From an uncultured Acetatifactor sp. (GTDB lineage Bacteria; Bacillota; Clostridia; Lachnospirales; Lachnospiraceae): 64,000 nucleotides of DNA. The stretch is taken from NCBI GenBank assembly GCA_910586215.1, contig CAJUGH010000003.1, forward strand, positions 62,001-126,000, read 5' to 3'. The position numbers were made by a program, and so were the translations under genes. Below are positions 1 through 7,132 of the stretch, piece after piece. How positions within the stretch are numbered: the stretch's first letter is position 1; each line of letters begins with the position of its first letter. Under the pieces are notes generated by a model, which saw only the letters and a list, made by a program, of their open reading frames with translations, made no database searches and had not been told where the DNA came from.

Positions 1-1
1 C

Positions 2-100
2 TATGTGCTGCCGAAGAAACATGGCATCCTGGTTCCCTACCTGGATGTGCTGAAGAAGGATCTGGAGGATAGGGAATCGATTCCGCAAACCCAGTCTTGA
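2..100 (+). CDS. C-terminal end of an unidentified protein (cut by window start)
   Basis: An open frame runs from the window edge to a TGA at 98-100 and encodes the last 32 residues of a protein (from YVLPKKHGILVPYL to IPQTQS). The tail is charged and leucine-rich and I do not recognise the family. Its stop codon overlaps the -35 box of the histidine promoter, so the gene ends exactly where the next transcription unit begins. Confidence 0.5.
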   Translation, partial: YVLPKKHGILVPYLDVLKKDLEDRESIPQTQS

Positions 101-125
101 CAGTTTCCCAATCTTTTTATATACT
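97..125 (+). promoter_or_regulatory. Sigma-A type promoter of the his operon
   Basis: TTGACA (97-102) is an exact -35 consensus and TATACT (120-125) matches the -10 box in five of six positions, with a 17-base spacer. It lies about 100 bases before hisZ. The short leader shows no T-box specifier/antiterminator core and no obvious terminator, so the mode of control is not visible. Confidence 0.65.
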
Positions 126-228
126 ACAGTATAACTTTTGCTTTCCCGTGGTAGCACAGCAGCGCGATAAAGTGCCAGAGACTGCGTAGAAACTGCCAGG
201 AGGAAAGCATTCAGACAAGTAGAAAGGT

Positions 229-1428
229 ATGATTGAGACAAACATGAACAGACATTTGCTACATACTCCGGAAGGAGTGCGGGATCTCTATGGAATGGAA
301 TACCGGAAAAAGCGCAAGGTGGAAGAACTGCTCCACCAGAGCCTGGTCCTATATGGATATGAGGACATCCAGACCCCTACCTTTGAATATTTTGATGTGT
401 TTTCCAGGGAAATCGGAACCACGCCAAGCAGGGAACTGTATAAGTTTTTTGACAAGGAGGGGAACACCCTGGTGCTGCGTCCCGACTTTACCCCCTCCAT
501 TGCCCGGTGTGCGGCGAAGTATTTCCAGGAGGAGCACAGACCCCTGCGCTTCAGCTATCTGGGCAGTGCCTTTACCAATACGTCTAACCTGCAGGGCAAG
601 CTGAAGGAATGCACCCAGTTGGGGGCCGAACTGGTGGGGGATTCTTCCGTGGAGGCTGACGGGGAGATGATCAGCCTGGTGGTGCATGCCCTGCTGGGCA
701 TTGGATGCAAGAGATTCCAGGTCAGTATCGGGGATGTGGAGTTTTTCAAGGGGTTGTGTGAGGAAGCAGGGCTGGACGAAGAGACGGAATTGGAACTTCG
801 GGCCTGCATCTCGGGGAAGAATTACTTTGCTGCACAGGAACTGCTCCAGGAACGGCAGGTGGAGGAGCCTTACCTGGGACGGCTGCTGAGGGTGGCTGAC
901 CTGTTCGGCAATGTCTGTGCCGCAGCCGGTCACTGCATGACAGGAAGCGGGAAGGAGAAGGCAGTCTATCCCCTGGCTGCCGCCAGGGAAATGGCACACA
1001 ATACCCGGTCCCTGGATGCCATCCGCAGGCTTGAGAAATTGTATGAGATTCTGAAACTGTATCAAGTGGAGGATTATGTCTCCTTTGACCTGGGGCTTCT
1101 GAGCAAATATAAATACTACACTGGCATGGTTTTCAAGGCCTATACCTACGGTGTGGGGGAAGCAGTGGCAAAGGGCGGCAGGTATGACCACCTGCTGGCA
1201 CAATTTGGAAAGGAAGCGCCGGCAGTAGGCTTTGTGATGGTCATAGACAGTATTCTGGAGGCCCTGTCCAGGCAGCAGGTGGAGATTCCGGTGCCTGGGC
1301 CTGCAACAGAACTGGTATACACCCCTGGGAAGTATTCTGAATGCCTGCAGGAAGCCATGAGAATGCGCCGGCAGGGGATTCCGGTGTGCTTCAATCCAGG
1401 AGAAAGGGAGGGTGGAAGCCATGCATGA
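229..1428 (+). CDS. hisZ: ATP phosphoribosyltransferase regulatory subunit HisZ
   Basis: HisZ is a catalytically inactive paralogue of histidyl-tRNA synthetase. It binds the short form of HisG and is needed for the first step of histidine synthesis and its feedback inhibition. The 399-residue protein has the class II synthetase core with the motif-2-like LRPDFTPSIAR at residues 83-93 and KGGRYDHL near residue 316. The start is uncertain: ATG 229 has AGAAAGG only one base upstream, and ATG 244 has no good site. A stop at 220 rules out a start further upstream. It overlaps hisG by 8 bases, which suggests coupled translation, as expected for partners in one complex. Confidence 0.95.
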   Translation: MIETNMNRHLLHTPEGVRDLYGMEYRKKRKVEELLHQSLVLYGYEDIQTPTFEYFDVFSREIGTTPSRELYKFFDKEGNTLVLRPDFTPSIARCAAKYFQEEHRPLRFSYLGSAFTNTSNLQGKLKECTQLGAELVGDSSVEADGEMISLVVHALLGIGCKRFQVSIGDVEFFKGLCEEAGLDEETELELRACISGKNYFAAQELLQERQVEEPYLGRLLRVADLFGNVCAAAGHCMTGSGKEKAVYPLAAAREMAHNTRSLDAIRRLEKLYEILKLYQVEDYVSFDLGLLSKYKYYTGMVFKAYTYGVGEAVAKGGRYDHLLAQFGKEAPAVGFVMVIDSILEALSRQQVEIPVPGPATELVYTPGKYSECLQEAMRMRRQGIPVCFNPGEREGGSHA

Positions 1429-2065
1429 AGACAGATATCTGACTTTTGCCCTGGGAAAAGGACGGCTGGCCAGTCAGACCATGAAACTGCTGGGAGAAAT
1501 CGGCATTACCTGCCGGGAGATGGGAGAAGATTCCCGCAAGCTGATTTTCCAGAATGAGGAACATAAGCTGAGGTTCTTCCTGGCCAAAGGACCGGATGTG
1601 CCCACCTATGTGGAATACGGGGCCGCAGACATTGGTGTGGTGGGACGGGACACGGTGCTGGAGGAGAACCGCAATGTGTATGAGGTCCTGGATCTGGGCT
1701 TCGGCAAGTGCCGTATGTGTGTCTGCGGACCCGAAAGTGCCAGGAAACTGTTGCTGCACCATCAGAGAATCCGGGTGGCCAGCAAGTATCCGAATATTGC
1801 TAAGGACTATTTTTACAATAAGAAGCATCAGACAGTGGATATCATTAAGCTGAACGGCTCTGTGGAACTGGGTCCCCTGGTAGAACTGTCCGATGTGATC
1901 GTGGATATTGTGGAGACTGGTTCCACTCTCCATGAGAACGGACTTGAAGTGCTGGAGGAGATCTGTCCCCTGTCTGCCAGAATGATTGTGAACCCGGTCA
2001 GTGTACAGATGGAAGGGGAGAGGATCGGAGAGATTGTACATGCCATACGGGGACGTCTGTGGTAA
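1421..2065 (+). CDS. hisG: ATP phosphoribosyltransferase catalytic subunit, short form
   Basis: This enzyme condenses ATP with PRPP to give phosphoribosyl-ATP, the committed step of histidine synthesis. The 214-residue length marks the short HisG form, which lacks the C-terminal regulatory domain and works with HisZ encoded just upstream. Visible motifs are GKGRL at residues 12-16 and the PRPP-binding loop DIVETGSTL at 162-170. I chose ATG 1421 because a GGGAGG-type ribosome-binding site ends about 9 bases before it. A GTG at 1412 lies inside that site. Confidence 0.96.
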   Translation: MHEDRYLTFALGKGRLASQTMKLLGEIGITCREMGEDSRKLIFQNEEHKLRFFLAKGPDVPTYVEYGAADIGVVGRDTVLEENRNVYEVLDLGFGKCRMCVCGPESARKLLLHHQRIRVASKYPNIAKDYFYNKKHQTVDIIKLNGSVELGPLVELSDVIVDIVETGSTLHENGLEVLEEICPLSARMIVNPVSVQMEGERIGEIVHAIRGRLW

Positions 2066-2131
2066 AGCCCTGTCTGAACGGTTACTGCCTATGCCAGATA
2101 CACGGATAAGGCGCGAAAGGAGAACATAAAG

Positions 2132-3424
2132 TTGAAAATCATAACCTTAAACGAGGATTCCAGGCAGGATGTCCTGGAGAATCTGCTGAAGAGAAGTCCT
2201 GACAATTATGCTGTCTATGAGGAGACGGTCAATGAGATCATCCGCCGTGTGCGGCAGGAGGGAGACCAGGCGGTATTTGCCTATACCTTGAAGTTCGACA
2301 AGTTTGCCCTGTCCAGTGAGAATATCCGGGTTTCCAGGGAGGAGATAAAAGAAGCCTATGGGAAGCTGGATCCCAGACTGGTGGAAGTGATCCGGAAATC
2401 TGCCGGAAATATCCGGGATTTTCATGTGAAGCAGCTTCGGAACAGTTGGTTTGACACCAGGGAGGACGGCACCATCCTGGGCATGCGGATCACACCCATT
2501 GCCAGGACAGGTGTCTATGTGCCCGGTGGAAAAGCAGCTTATCCCTCCAGTGTGCTCATGAATGTGATTCCGGCAAAGGTGGCAGGGGTGAAGGAGATTG
2601 TCATGACCACACCCCCCGGTGCCGACGGCAATGTCAATCCCGGAACCCTGGTAGCTGCCGATATTGCAGGGGTTGATACCATTTATAAGGTGGGCGGCGC
2701 CCAGGCCATTGCCGCCATGGCATTCGGCACCCAGTCCATCCCTAAGGTGGACAAGATCACCGGACCTGGCAACATCTTTGTGGCCCTGGCCAAGAAGGCC
2801 GTGTACGGCCATGTGAGCATCGATTCCATCGCTGGACCCAGCGAGATCCTGGTACTGGCAGATGAGACCGCCAACCCCCGCTATGTGGCGGCAGACCTGC
2901 TCTCCCAGGCGGAACATGACGAACTGGCCAGCGCCATTTTAGTGACCACCTCCGGGAAGCTGGCCCAGAAGGTCTCTGACCAGGTGGATCAGTTAGTAAA
3001 GGAACTGTCCCGGGCAGGGATCATCCAGAAGTCCCTGGATCAGTACGGCTATATCCTGGTGGCAGATAACATGCAGGATGCCTGTGATGCCGTCAATGAG
3101 ATTGCCTCGGAACACCTGGAGATTCTCACGGCCAATCCCTTTGAGGTGATGACAAAGATCCGCAATGCAGGGGCTATCTTCCTGGGGGAGTATTCCTCGG
3201 AACCCCTGGGGGACTATTATGCCGGTCCGAACCACATTCTGCCTACAAACGGTACGGCAAAATTCTTCTCCCCGGTGAATGTGGATGATTTTCTCAAGAA
3301 ATCCAGTATCATATCCTATTCCAGGGAAGCCCTTGGGAAGGCTTATGAGGATATTGCGTTGTTTGCCGAAAGCGAGGGGTTGACAGCCCATGCCAATAGC
3401 ATTAAAGTTAGATTTGAGGACTAA
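2132..3424 (+). CDS. hisD: Histidinol dehydrogenase
   Basis: This zinc- and NAD-dependent enzyme carries out the last two oxidations, from L-histidinol to histidine. The 430-residue length is typical. GPGNIF near residues 211-216, SQAEHD at 258-263 (zinc-ligand region) and GPNHILPT near residue 366 are present. The start is TTG 2132, preceded by GAAAGGAG at 2114-2121. No in-frame ATG gives the conserved N-terminus. It follows hisG by 66 bases in the same operon. Confidence 0.96.
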   Translation: MKIITLNEDSRQDVLENLLKRSPDNYAVYEETVNEIIRRVRQEGDQAVFAYTLKFDKFALSSENIRVSREEIKEAYGKLDPRLVEVIRKSAGNIRDFHVKQLRNSWFDTREDGTILGMRITPIARTGVYVPGGKAAYPSSVLMNVIPAKVAGVKEIVMTTPPGADGNVNPGTLVAADIAGVDTIYKVGGAQAIAAMAFGTQSIPKVDKITGPGNIFVALAKKAVYGHVSIDSIAGPSEILVLADETANPRYVAADLLSQAEHDELASAILVTTSGKLAQKVSDQVDQLVKELSRAGIIQKSLDQYGYILVADNMQDACDAVNEIASEHLEILTANPFEVMTKIRNAGAIFLGEYSSEPLGDYYAGPNHILPTNGTAKFFSPVNVDDFLKKSSIISYSREALGKAYEDIALFAESEGLTAHANSIKVRFED

Positions 3425-3431
3425 AAGCGTC

Positions 3432-3459
3432 TTTGCGAATGGGCGCTGACTGGACTTTT
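3432..3459 (+). repeat. Short copy of dispersed repeat family 2
   Basis: The stretch TTTGCGAATGGGC...TGGACTTTT between hisD and hisB matches the 3' part of the longer element at 27511-27581 and the inverted element at 23278-23336. The two hairpins that make up the 5' part of the family are missing here. Confidence 0.5.
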
Positions 3460-3488
3460 ATAAAAATCTTTGAAAGGGCAGTGCAGAA

Positions 3489-4076
3489 ATGGAACGAGCA
3501 GCATCCATAACCAGGAAAACCAAAGAGACGGACATTGCCATGACATTGTGCCTGGACGGGGGCGGGAAGTCGGACATTGCCACCGGCATTGGCTTTTTTG
3601 ACCATATGCTGGAAGGATTCACCAGACATGGCTTCTTCGACCTGACCTGCCAGATAGACGGCGACCTGCAGGTGGATGGACATCACACGGTGGAAGATGC
3701 CGGCATTGTGCTGGGGGAAGCCATCCGGCAGGCCCTGGGGGACAAACGGGGCATCCGCAGGTATGGCTCCTGTATTCTTCCCATGGACGATGTGCTCATG
3801 CTATGCGCCATAGACTTAAGCGGCAGACCCTATTTGCATTTTGATGCGGCTTTTCCGGTGGAGAAGATCGGCGGCCTGGACACAGAACTGATCCGGGAAT
3901 TTTTCTATGCGGTCTCTTACAGCGGGGGCATGAACCTGCACTTGAAGCTGATTCACGGCGACAATGCCCACCACATGGCAGAGGCCATGTTCAAAGCCTT
4001 TGCCAAGGCCCTTGACCAGGCCGTTTCCCTGGATCCCAGGGTGGTGGATGTGCTGAGTACAAAAGGGAGCCTGTGA
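3489..4076 (+). CDS. hisB: Imidazoleglycerol-phosphate dehydratase
   Basis: This manganese enzyme dehydrates imidazole glycerol phosphate to imidazole acetol phosphate. It is monofunctional (195 residues), with no phosphatase domain. The metal-binding histidine motifs FFDHMLEGFTRHG (residues about 32-44) and DGHHTVEDAG (about 61-70) are intact, and a third HHMAEAMFKAFA is near the C-terminus. ATG 3489 follows a GAAAGGG site. The stop is 95 bases before the chosen hisIE start. Confidence 0.96.
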   Translation: MERAASITRKTKETDIAMTLCLDGGGKSDIATGIGFFDHMLEGFTRHGFFDLTCQIDGDLQVDGHHTVEDAGIVLGEAIRQALGDKRGIRRYGSCILPMDDVLMLCAIDLSGRPYLHFDAAFPVEKIGGLDTELIREFFYAVSYSGGMNLHLKLIHGDNAHHMAEAMFKAFAKALDQAVSLDPRVVDVLSTKGSL

Positions 4077-4171
4077 CAGGAGAAGCTGCGCCCATCCAAA
4101 AGAGGGAGTATGGGAAAGCAGAAAAGATGAAAAAAGTAAAAGGAAACAGAGGGTCTATAGGAGATACACAT

Positions 4172-5461
4172 ATGATAGTCAAGAAATTCGTGCCATGCAT
4201 CTATTTATACAATGGACATGCCGTCAAGACACTGACAGACTTTTCCGTGGTGGAGACAGATCCCTGCCGCCTGGTGCATCTGTACAATGAACACAATGCA
4301 GACGGCCTGATCGTGTTCGACATGTCTGAAAATGACACGGACCATGAGGCAGCCCTGGATCTGATCAAGGAGATCTGCACCATGGCCCAGATGGATGTGA
4401 TCGGCGCCGGACATATCAGACGTATGGAAGATGTGAAAAAGCTTCTGTATGCAGGCTGTAAGCAGGTGATCCTGGACTATGAACAGGCAGATAACATTGC
4501 CATCACAGAGGAAGTGTCCTTAAAATTCGGCAGCGAGAAGCTGCTGGCTTCCTACAATGATCCAGCCCTGCTGGAAGCCCATAAGGACTTGCTTAGAACA
4601 TACCTGTCCGGGCTGGTGCTGATGAATCCCCACCAGATCCGGGAGACCCAGGCAGTCACAGACCTGCCTTTCTATGTGCAGGTCAACCAGATTGCCTTGA
4701 ATAAACTGATTGAAATCTTCGCTTACCCCAATGTGTGCGGGGTCACAGGTAATACCATCAATGACAATTATCAGGAGATCTTAACTTTGAAAAATCTATG
4801 CAAGGAAAGCGGCATTCAGGTGGAGACCCTGGAAGCCGCTTACGACTGGACGGCTTTCAAACAAGGCTGTGACGGGCTGGTTCCTGTGGTGGTGCAGGAT
4901 TACCGCACCTTGGAAGTCCTCATGGTAGCCTACATGAACCAGGAGGCCTACGAACAGACCCTGTATACGGGCAGGATGACTTATTACAGCAGGAGCAGGC
5001 AGGAACTGTGGCGCAAGGGGGAGACCAGCGGCCATTACCAGTATGTGAAGAGCCTCACCGCAGATTGTGACATGGATACCATCCTGGCGAAGGTTTCCCA
5101 GGTGGGTGCTGCCTGCCATACGGGGGCCAGGAGCTGCTTCTTCCAGGAGATTACCAAAAAAGACTACCAGGAGACAGATAATCCCCTACAGGTCTTCGAG
5201 GAAGTCCTGGATGTGATCAAGGACCGGAAAATACATCCCAAAGAAGGATCTTACACCAATTACCTTTTTGACAAAGGATTGGACAAGATCTTGAAAAAGC
5301 TTGGGGAGGAGGCAACGGAGATTGTGATTGCCGCCAAGAATCCCGGTGCCAATGAAGTAAAATATGAGATCAGCGATTTCCTCTACCACATGATGGTGCT
5401 GATGGTGGAGAAGGATGTGGGCTGGGAGGAGATTACCAGGGAACTGGCTGACAGGTCCTAG
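4172..5461 (+). CDS. hisIE: HisIE with extra N-terminal HisA/HisF-like domain
   Basis: Residues about 235-328 are phosphoribosyl-AMP cyclohydrolase (HisI; DCDMDT at 298-303, ACHTGARSC at 314-322). Residues about 338-425 are phosphoribosyl-ATP pyrophosphatase (HisE; LGEEATEIVIAAKN). Together they perform steps 2 and 3 of histidine synthesis. Residues 1-220 are an additional region resembling HisA/HisF: VPCIYLYNG aligns with the HisF opening IIPCLDV.DG, and GAGHIRRMEDV with the phosphate-binding strand. The first catalytic Asp (HisF Asp11) is Tyr11. A second Asp may survive at 130. A normal bifunctional HisIE has about 200 residues, here 429. ATG 4172 has TAGGAG 8 bases upstream, whereas the longer frame from GTG 4073 gives an unlike-family N-terminus. 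No separate hisA, hisF or hisH is in the window. Confidence 0.9.
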   Translation: MIVKKFVPCIYLYNGHAVKTLTDFSVVETDPCRLVHLYNEHNADGLIVFDMSENDTDHEAALDLIKEICTMAQMDVIGAGHIRRMEDVKKLLYAGCKQVILDYEQADNIAITEEVSLKFGSEKLLASYNDPALLEAHKDLLRTYLSGLVLMNPHQIRETQAVTDLPFYVQVNQIALNKLIEIFAYPNVCGVTGNTINDNYQEILTLKNLCKESGIQVETLEAAYDWTAFKQGCDGLVPVVVQDYRTLEVLMVAYMNQEAYEQTLYTGRMTYYSRSRQELWRKGETSGHYQYVKSLTADCDMDTILAKVSQVGAACHTGARSCFFQEITKKDYQETDNPLQVFEEVLDVIKDRKIHPKEGSYTNYLFDKGLDKILKKLGEEATEIVIAAKNPGANEVKYEISDFLYHMMVLMVEKDVGWEEITRELADRS

Positions 5462-5472
5462 GAGGTGTTTTA

Positions 5473-5558
5473 GGATTGCAAGAGCACGTAGTGCGGAGCA
5501 ATCCGTGGTATCATAGGGGGCAAAATACCTTTTGACCCCGACATCACGTGATATGCCA
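5473..5558 (+). repeat. Stacked hairpins between hisIE and the kinase-like gene
   Basis: GGATTGC (5473-5479) pairs with GCAATCC (5498-5504), with a nested GCAC/GTGC. This is followed by GGGGCAAAA (5517-5525) opposite TTTTGACCCC (5530-5539), and by the palindrome ATCACGTGAT (5543-5552). GGTATCAT (5507-5514) can also pair with GTGATATGCC (5549-5558). There is no T-run, so it is not a plain terminator. It may be a structured leader or a mobile hairpin element. Confidence 0.5.
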
Positions 5559-5581
5559 GGGCCAAAAGGAAAAGGAGCAGG

Positions 5582-6592
5582 ATGGAAAAGGCGATAGAAG
5601 AGGTATTAGAGAACTTAATACGTAGGTGTAGCCTGGGAAAAATCATGGCAGATGTGGAACCTGTAACCGGCGGCCTCATGCACAGGATGTACAAAGTCAC
5701 AACCGGCAGCGGCGTGTACGCAGTGAAGCATTTAAATGCAGAGATTATGAAAAGGCCAGATGTACATGCGAACTTCGCTAGGGCAGAAAAAATTGAGGGA
5801 ATTCTGGAGAGCAGCGATATTCCCATTGTGCCAGCCATGGTATTTTGCGGTAATAAGATGCAAGAGATAGATGGCCAGTTTTTCTATGTATTCCGATGGC
5901 AGAAGGGAAAAATTGCCGATTGGAATCATATTTCAAGAAAGATGTGCTTTCAAGCTGGAAATATCCTTGGAAGAATCCATGCAATTGCACCAAAAAACAT
6001 AGAACACCTGGAGGTCGAAATAAGTCATATAGACTGGCGGTCTTATGTGGCGAAGGCAAAAGGGAAAAACCCTGGGATTGCCTCTTTATTAGAAGAGAAG
6101 GAAGGATTTCTTGTATCTGCTGAAAGAGAATTAAACAAAGCAAGGGCCTCATTGCCCCCTGTGCTATGTTTATCCAATGAAGACATGGATCCAAAGAACA
6201 TCATGTGGGACAATGGCATCCCATGGATGATCGATTTGGAATGCCTGGACTACGGAAATCCCGTATCCCACGTGATACAGTTGGCATTGCAGTGGTCAGG
6301 GATTGTCACAGGTCAGCTGGATCTTGACAAAATGATTGCCTTCTTTGACGGTTATCTGGAGGCATATGACAATTGCTTCCGGGGGTATGGCAATGTCCTG
6401 GGTGTGGCTTATACCTGGGTGGAGTGGCTGGAGTATAATGTCCAACGGGCTTTGGGAACATGTGCGGATGAAGCAGAAAGAGAATTAGGCATTTCTGAGG
6501 TGCGAAACACAATAGACAGAATGCAGTACATCCATAAAGAAATACCCCGGATCAGGGAAGCTCTGGATACACGTCTGCCCAAAAGAGACTAG
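5582..6592 (+). CDS. Aminoglycoside phosphotransferase-fold (APH/choline kinase-like) protein
   Basis: The 336-residue soluble protein has the APH kinase fold: an N-terminal lobe with YAVKHL (Lys49, ATP-contact position), then the catalytic loop NEDMDPKN (199-206), then the metal-binding MIDLE (216-220). The usual HxD of the loop reads NxD here, but the Asp and Asn are kept. The family phosphorylates small hydroxylated molecules such as antibiotics, choline or sugars, and the substrate cannot be told. ATG 5582 has AAGGAG close upstream. It is monocistronic, with the hairpins at 5473-5558 in its leader. Confidence 0.75.
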   Translation: MEKAIEEVLENLIRRCSLGKIMADVEPVTGGLMHRMYKVTTGSGVYAVKHLNAEIMKRPDVHANFARAEKIEGILESSDIPIVPAMVFCGNKMQEIDGQFFYVFRWQKGKIADWNHISRKMCFQAGNILGRIHAIAPKNIEHLEVEISHIDWRSYVAKAKGKNPGIASLLEEKEGFLVSAERELNKARASLPPVLCLSNEDMDPKNIMWDNGIPWMIDLECLDYGNPVSHVIQLALQWSGIVTGQLDLDKMIAFFDGYLEAYDNCFRGYGNVLGVAYTWVEWLEYNVQRALGTCADEAERELGISEVRNTIDRMQYIHKEIPRIREALDTRLPKRD

Positions 6593-6601
6593 CACGGAGT
6601 A

Positions 6602-6905
6602 CTAGTTTGTAATCTGATATCCTGAATGTTCGAGAATGTTCAATGCACTTTTATAATATTCTTTTTTAGTCATAACATAATCTGTATTGTAAGTAGATAC
6701 TACGAAAATCGGGATACTGCTATCTGCCAGAATTGTTGAAATCTTAGATACTATTCCAATCAGAGAGAAGTCTAAAGTGCCTTGAATCCGAAACCCCTCC
6801 CAGCCATCGTCACGGCGAATCACATTGGTCTGCCTCTAAATCTACAAGAGAATAATCCTCTACAATACATACTGAAAAATCTGTATGGAGTTTCTTTAAT
6901 TCCAT
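6602..6905 (-). pseudogene. Broken ACT-domain protein gene
   Basis: Translating down from ATG 6905-6903 (AGGT site upstream) gives MELKKLHTDFSVCIVED... for 27 residues, the normal start of a small ACT-domain (CASTOR-type) protein. It then stops at about 6810. A different frame from 6823 continues with IRRDDGWEGFRIQGTLDF and ends normally with ILEHSGYQITN. Intact relatives have about 20-25 residues between these halves, containing SLVC-type strands, so an internal deletion with frameshift fits. The second half could still be made from GTG 6823 as a 73-residue fragment. The upstream AT-rich stretch to 7132 shows no other gene. Confidence 0.65.
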
Positions 6906-7132
6906 ATTGTTACCTCACATAATTCCAAAAAGGGAATGAAACGATAAATGATATAGAGAATAATATTCTTCACTTTACAGATATTTATTTTATCCTACAA
7001 GACATTATATATGATACCAGAATGAAAAAGAAAAGTCTAGTATTTTTTTTATTTTTTGATATACTGGGGTAACAGTTCAGCTAGTCAACCATCTGGCCAA
7101 TGTTCTACGGCCACCCAGAAAGGAGCGTAAGA

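Noticed and set aside
126..228. T-box leader before hisZ
   Set aside because: GTGGTAGCAC near 149 recalls the T-box antiterminator bulge, but the leader is only ~100 bases with no specifier stem or terminator.
349..1422. 357-residue open frame antisense to hisZ
   Set aside because: It lies entirely opposite hisZ, which has clear family motifs. The frame is His/Gln/Leu-rich in the way expected of a shadow of GC-biased coding sequence and has no recognisable domain.
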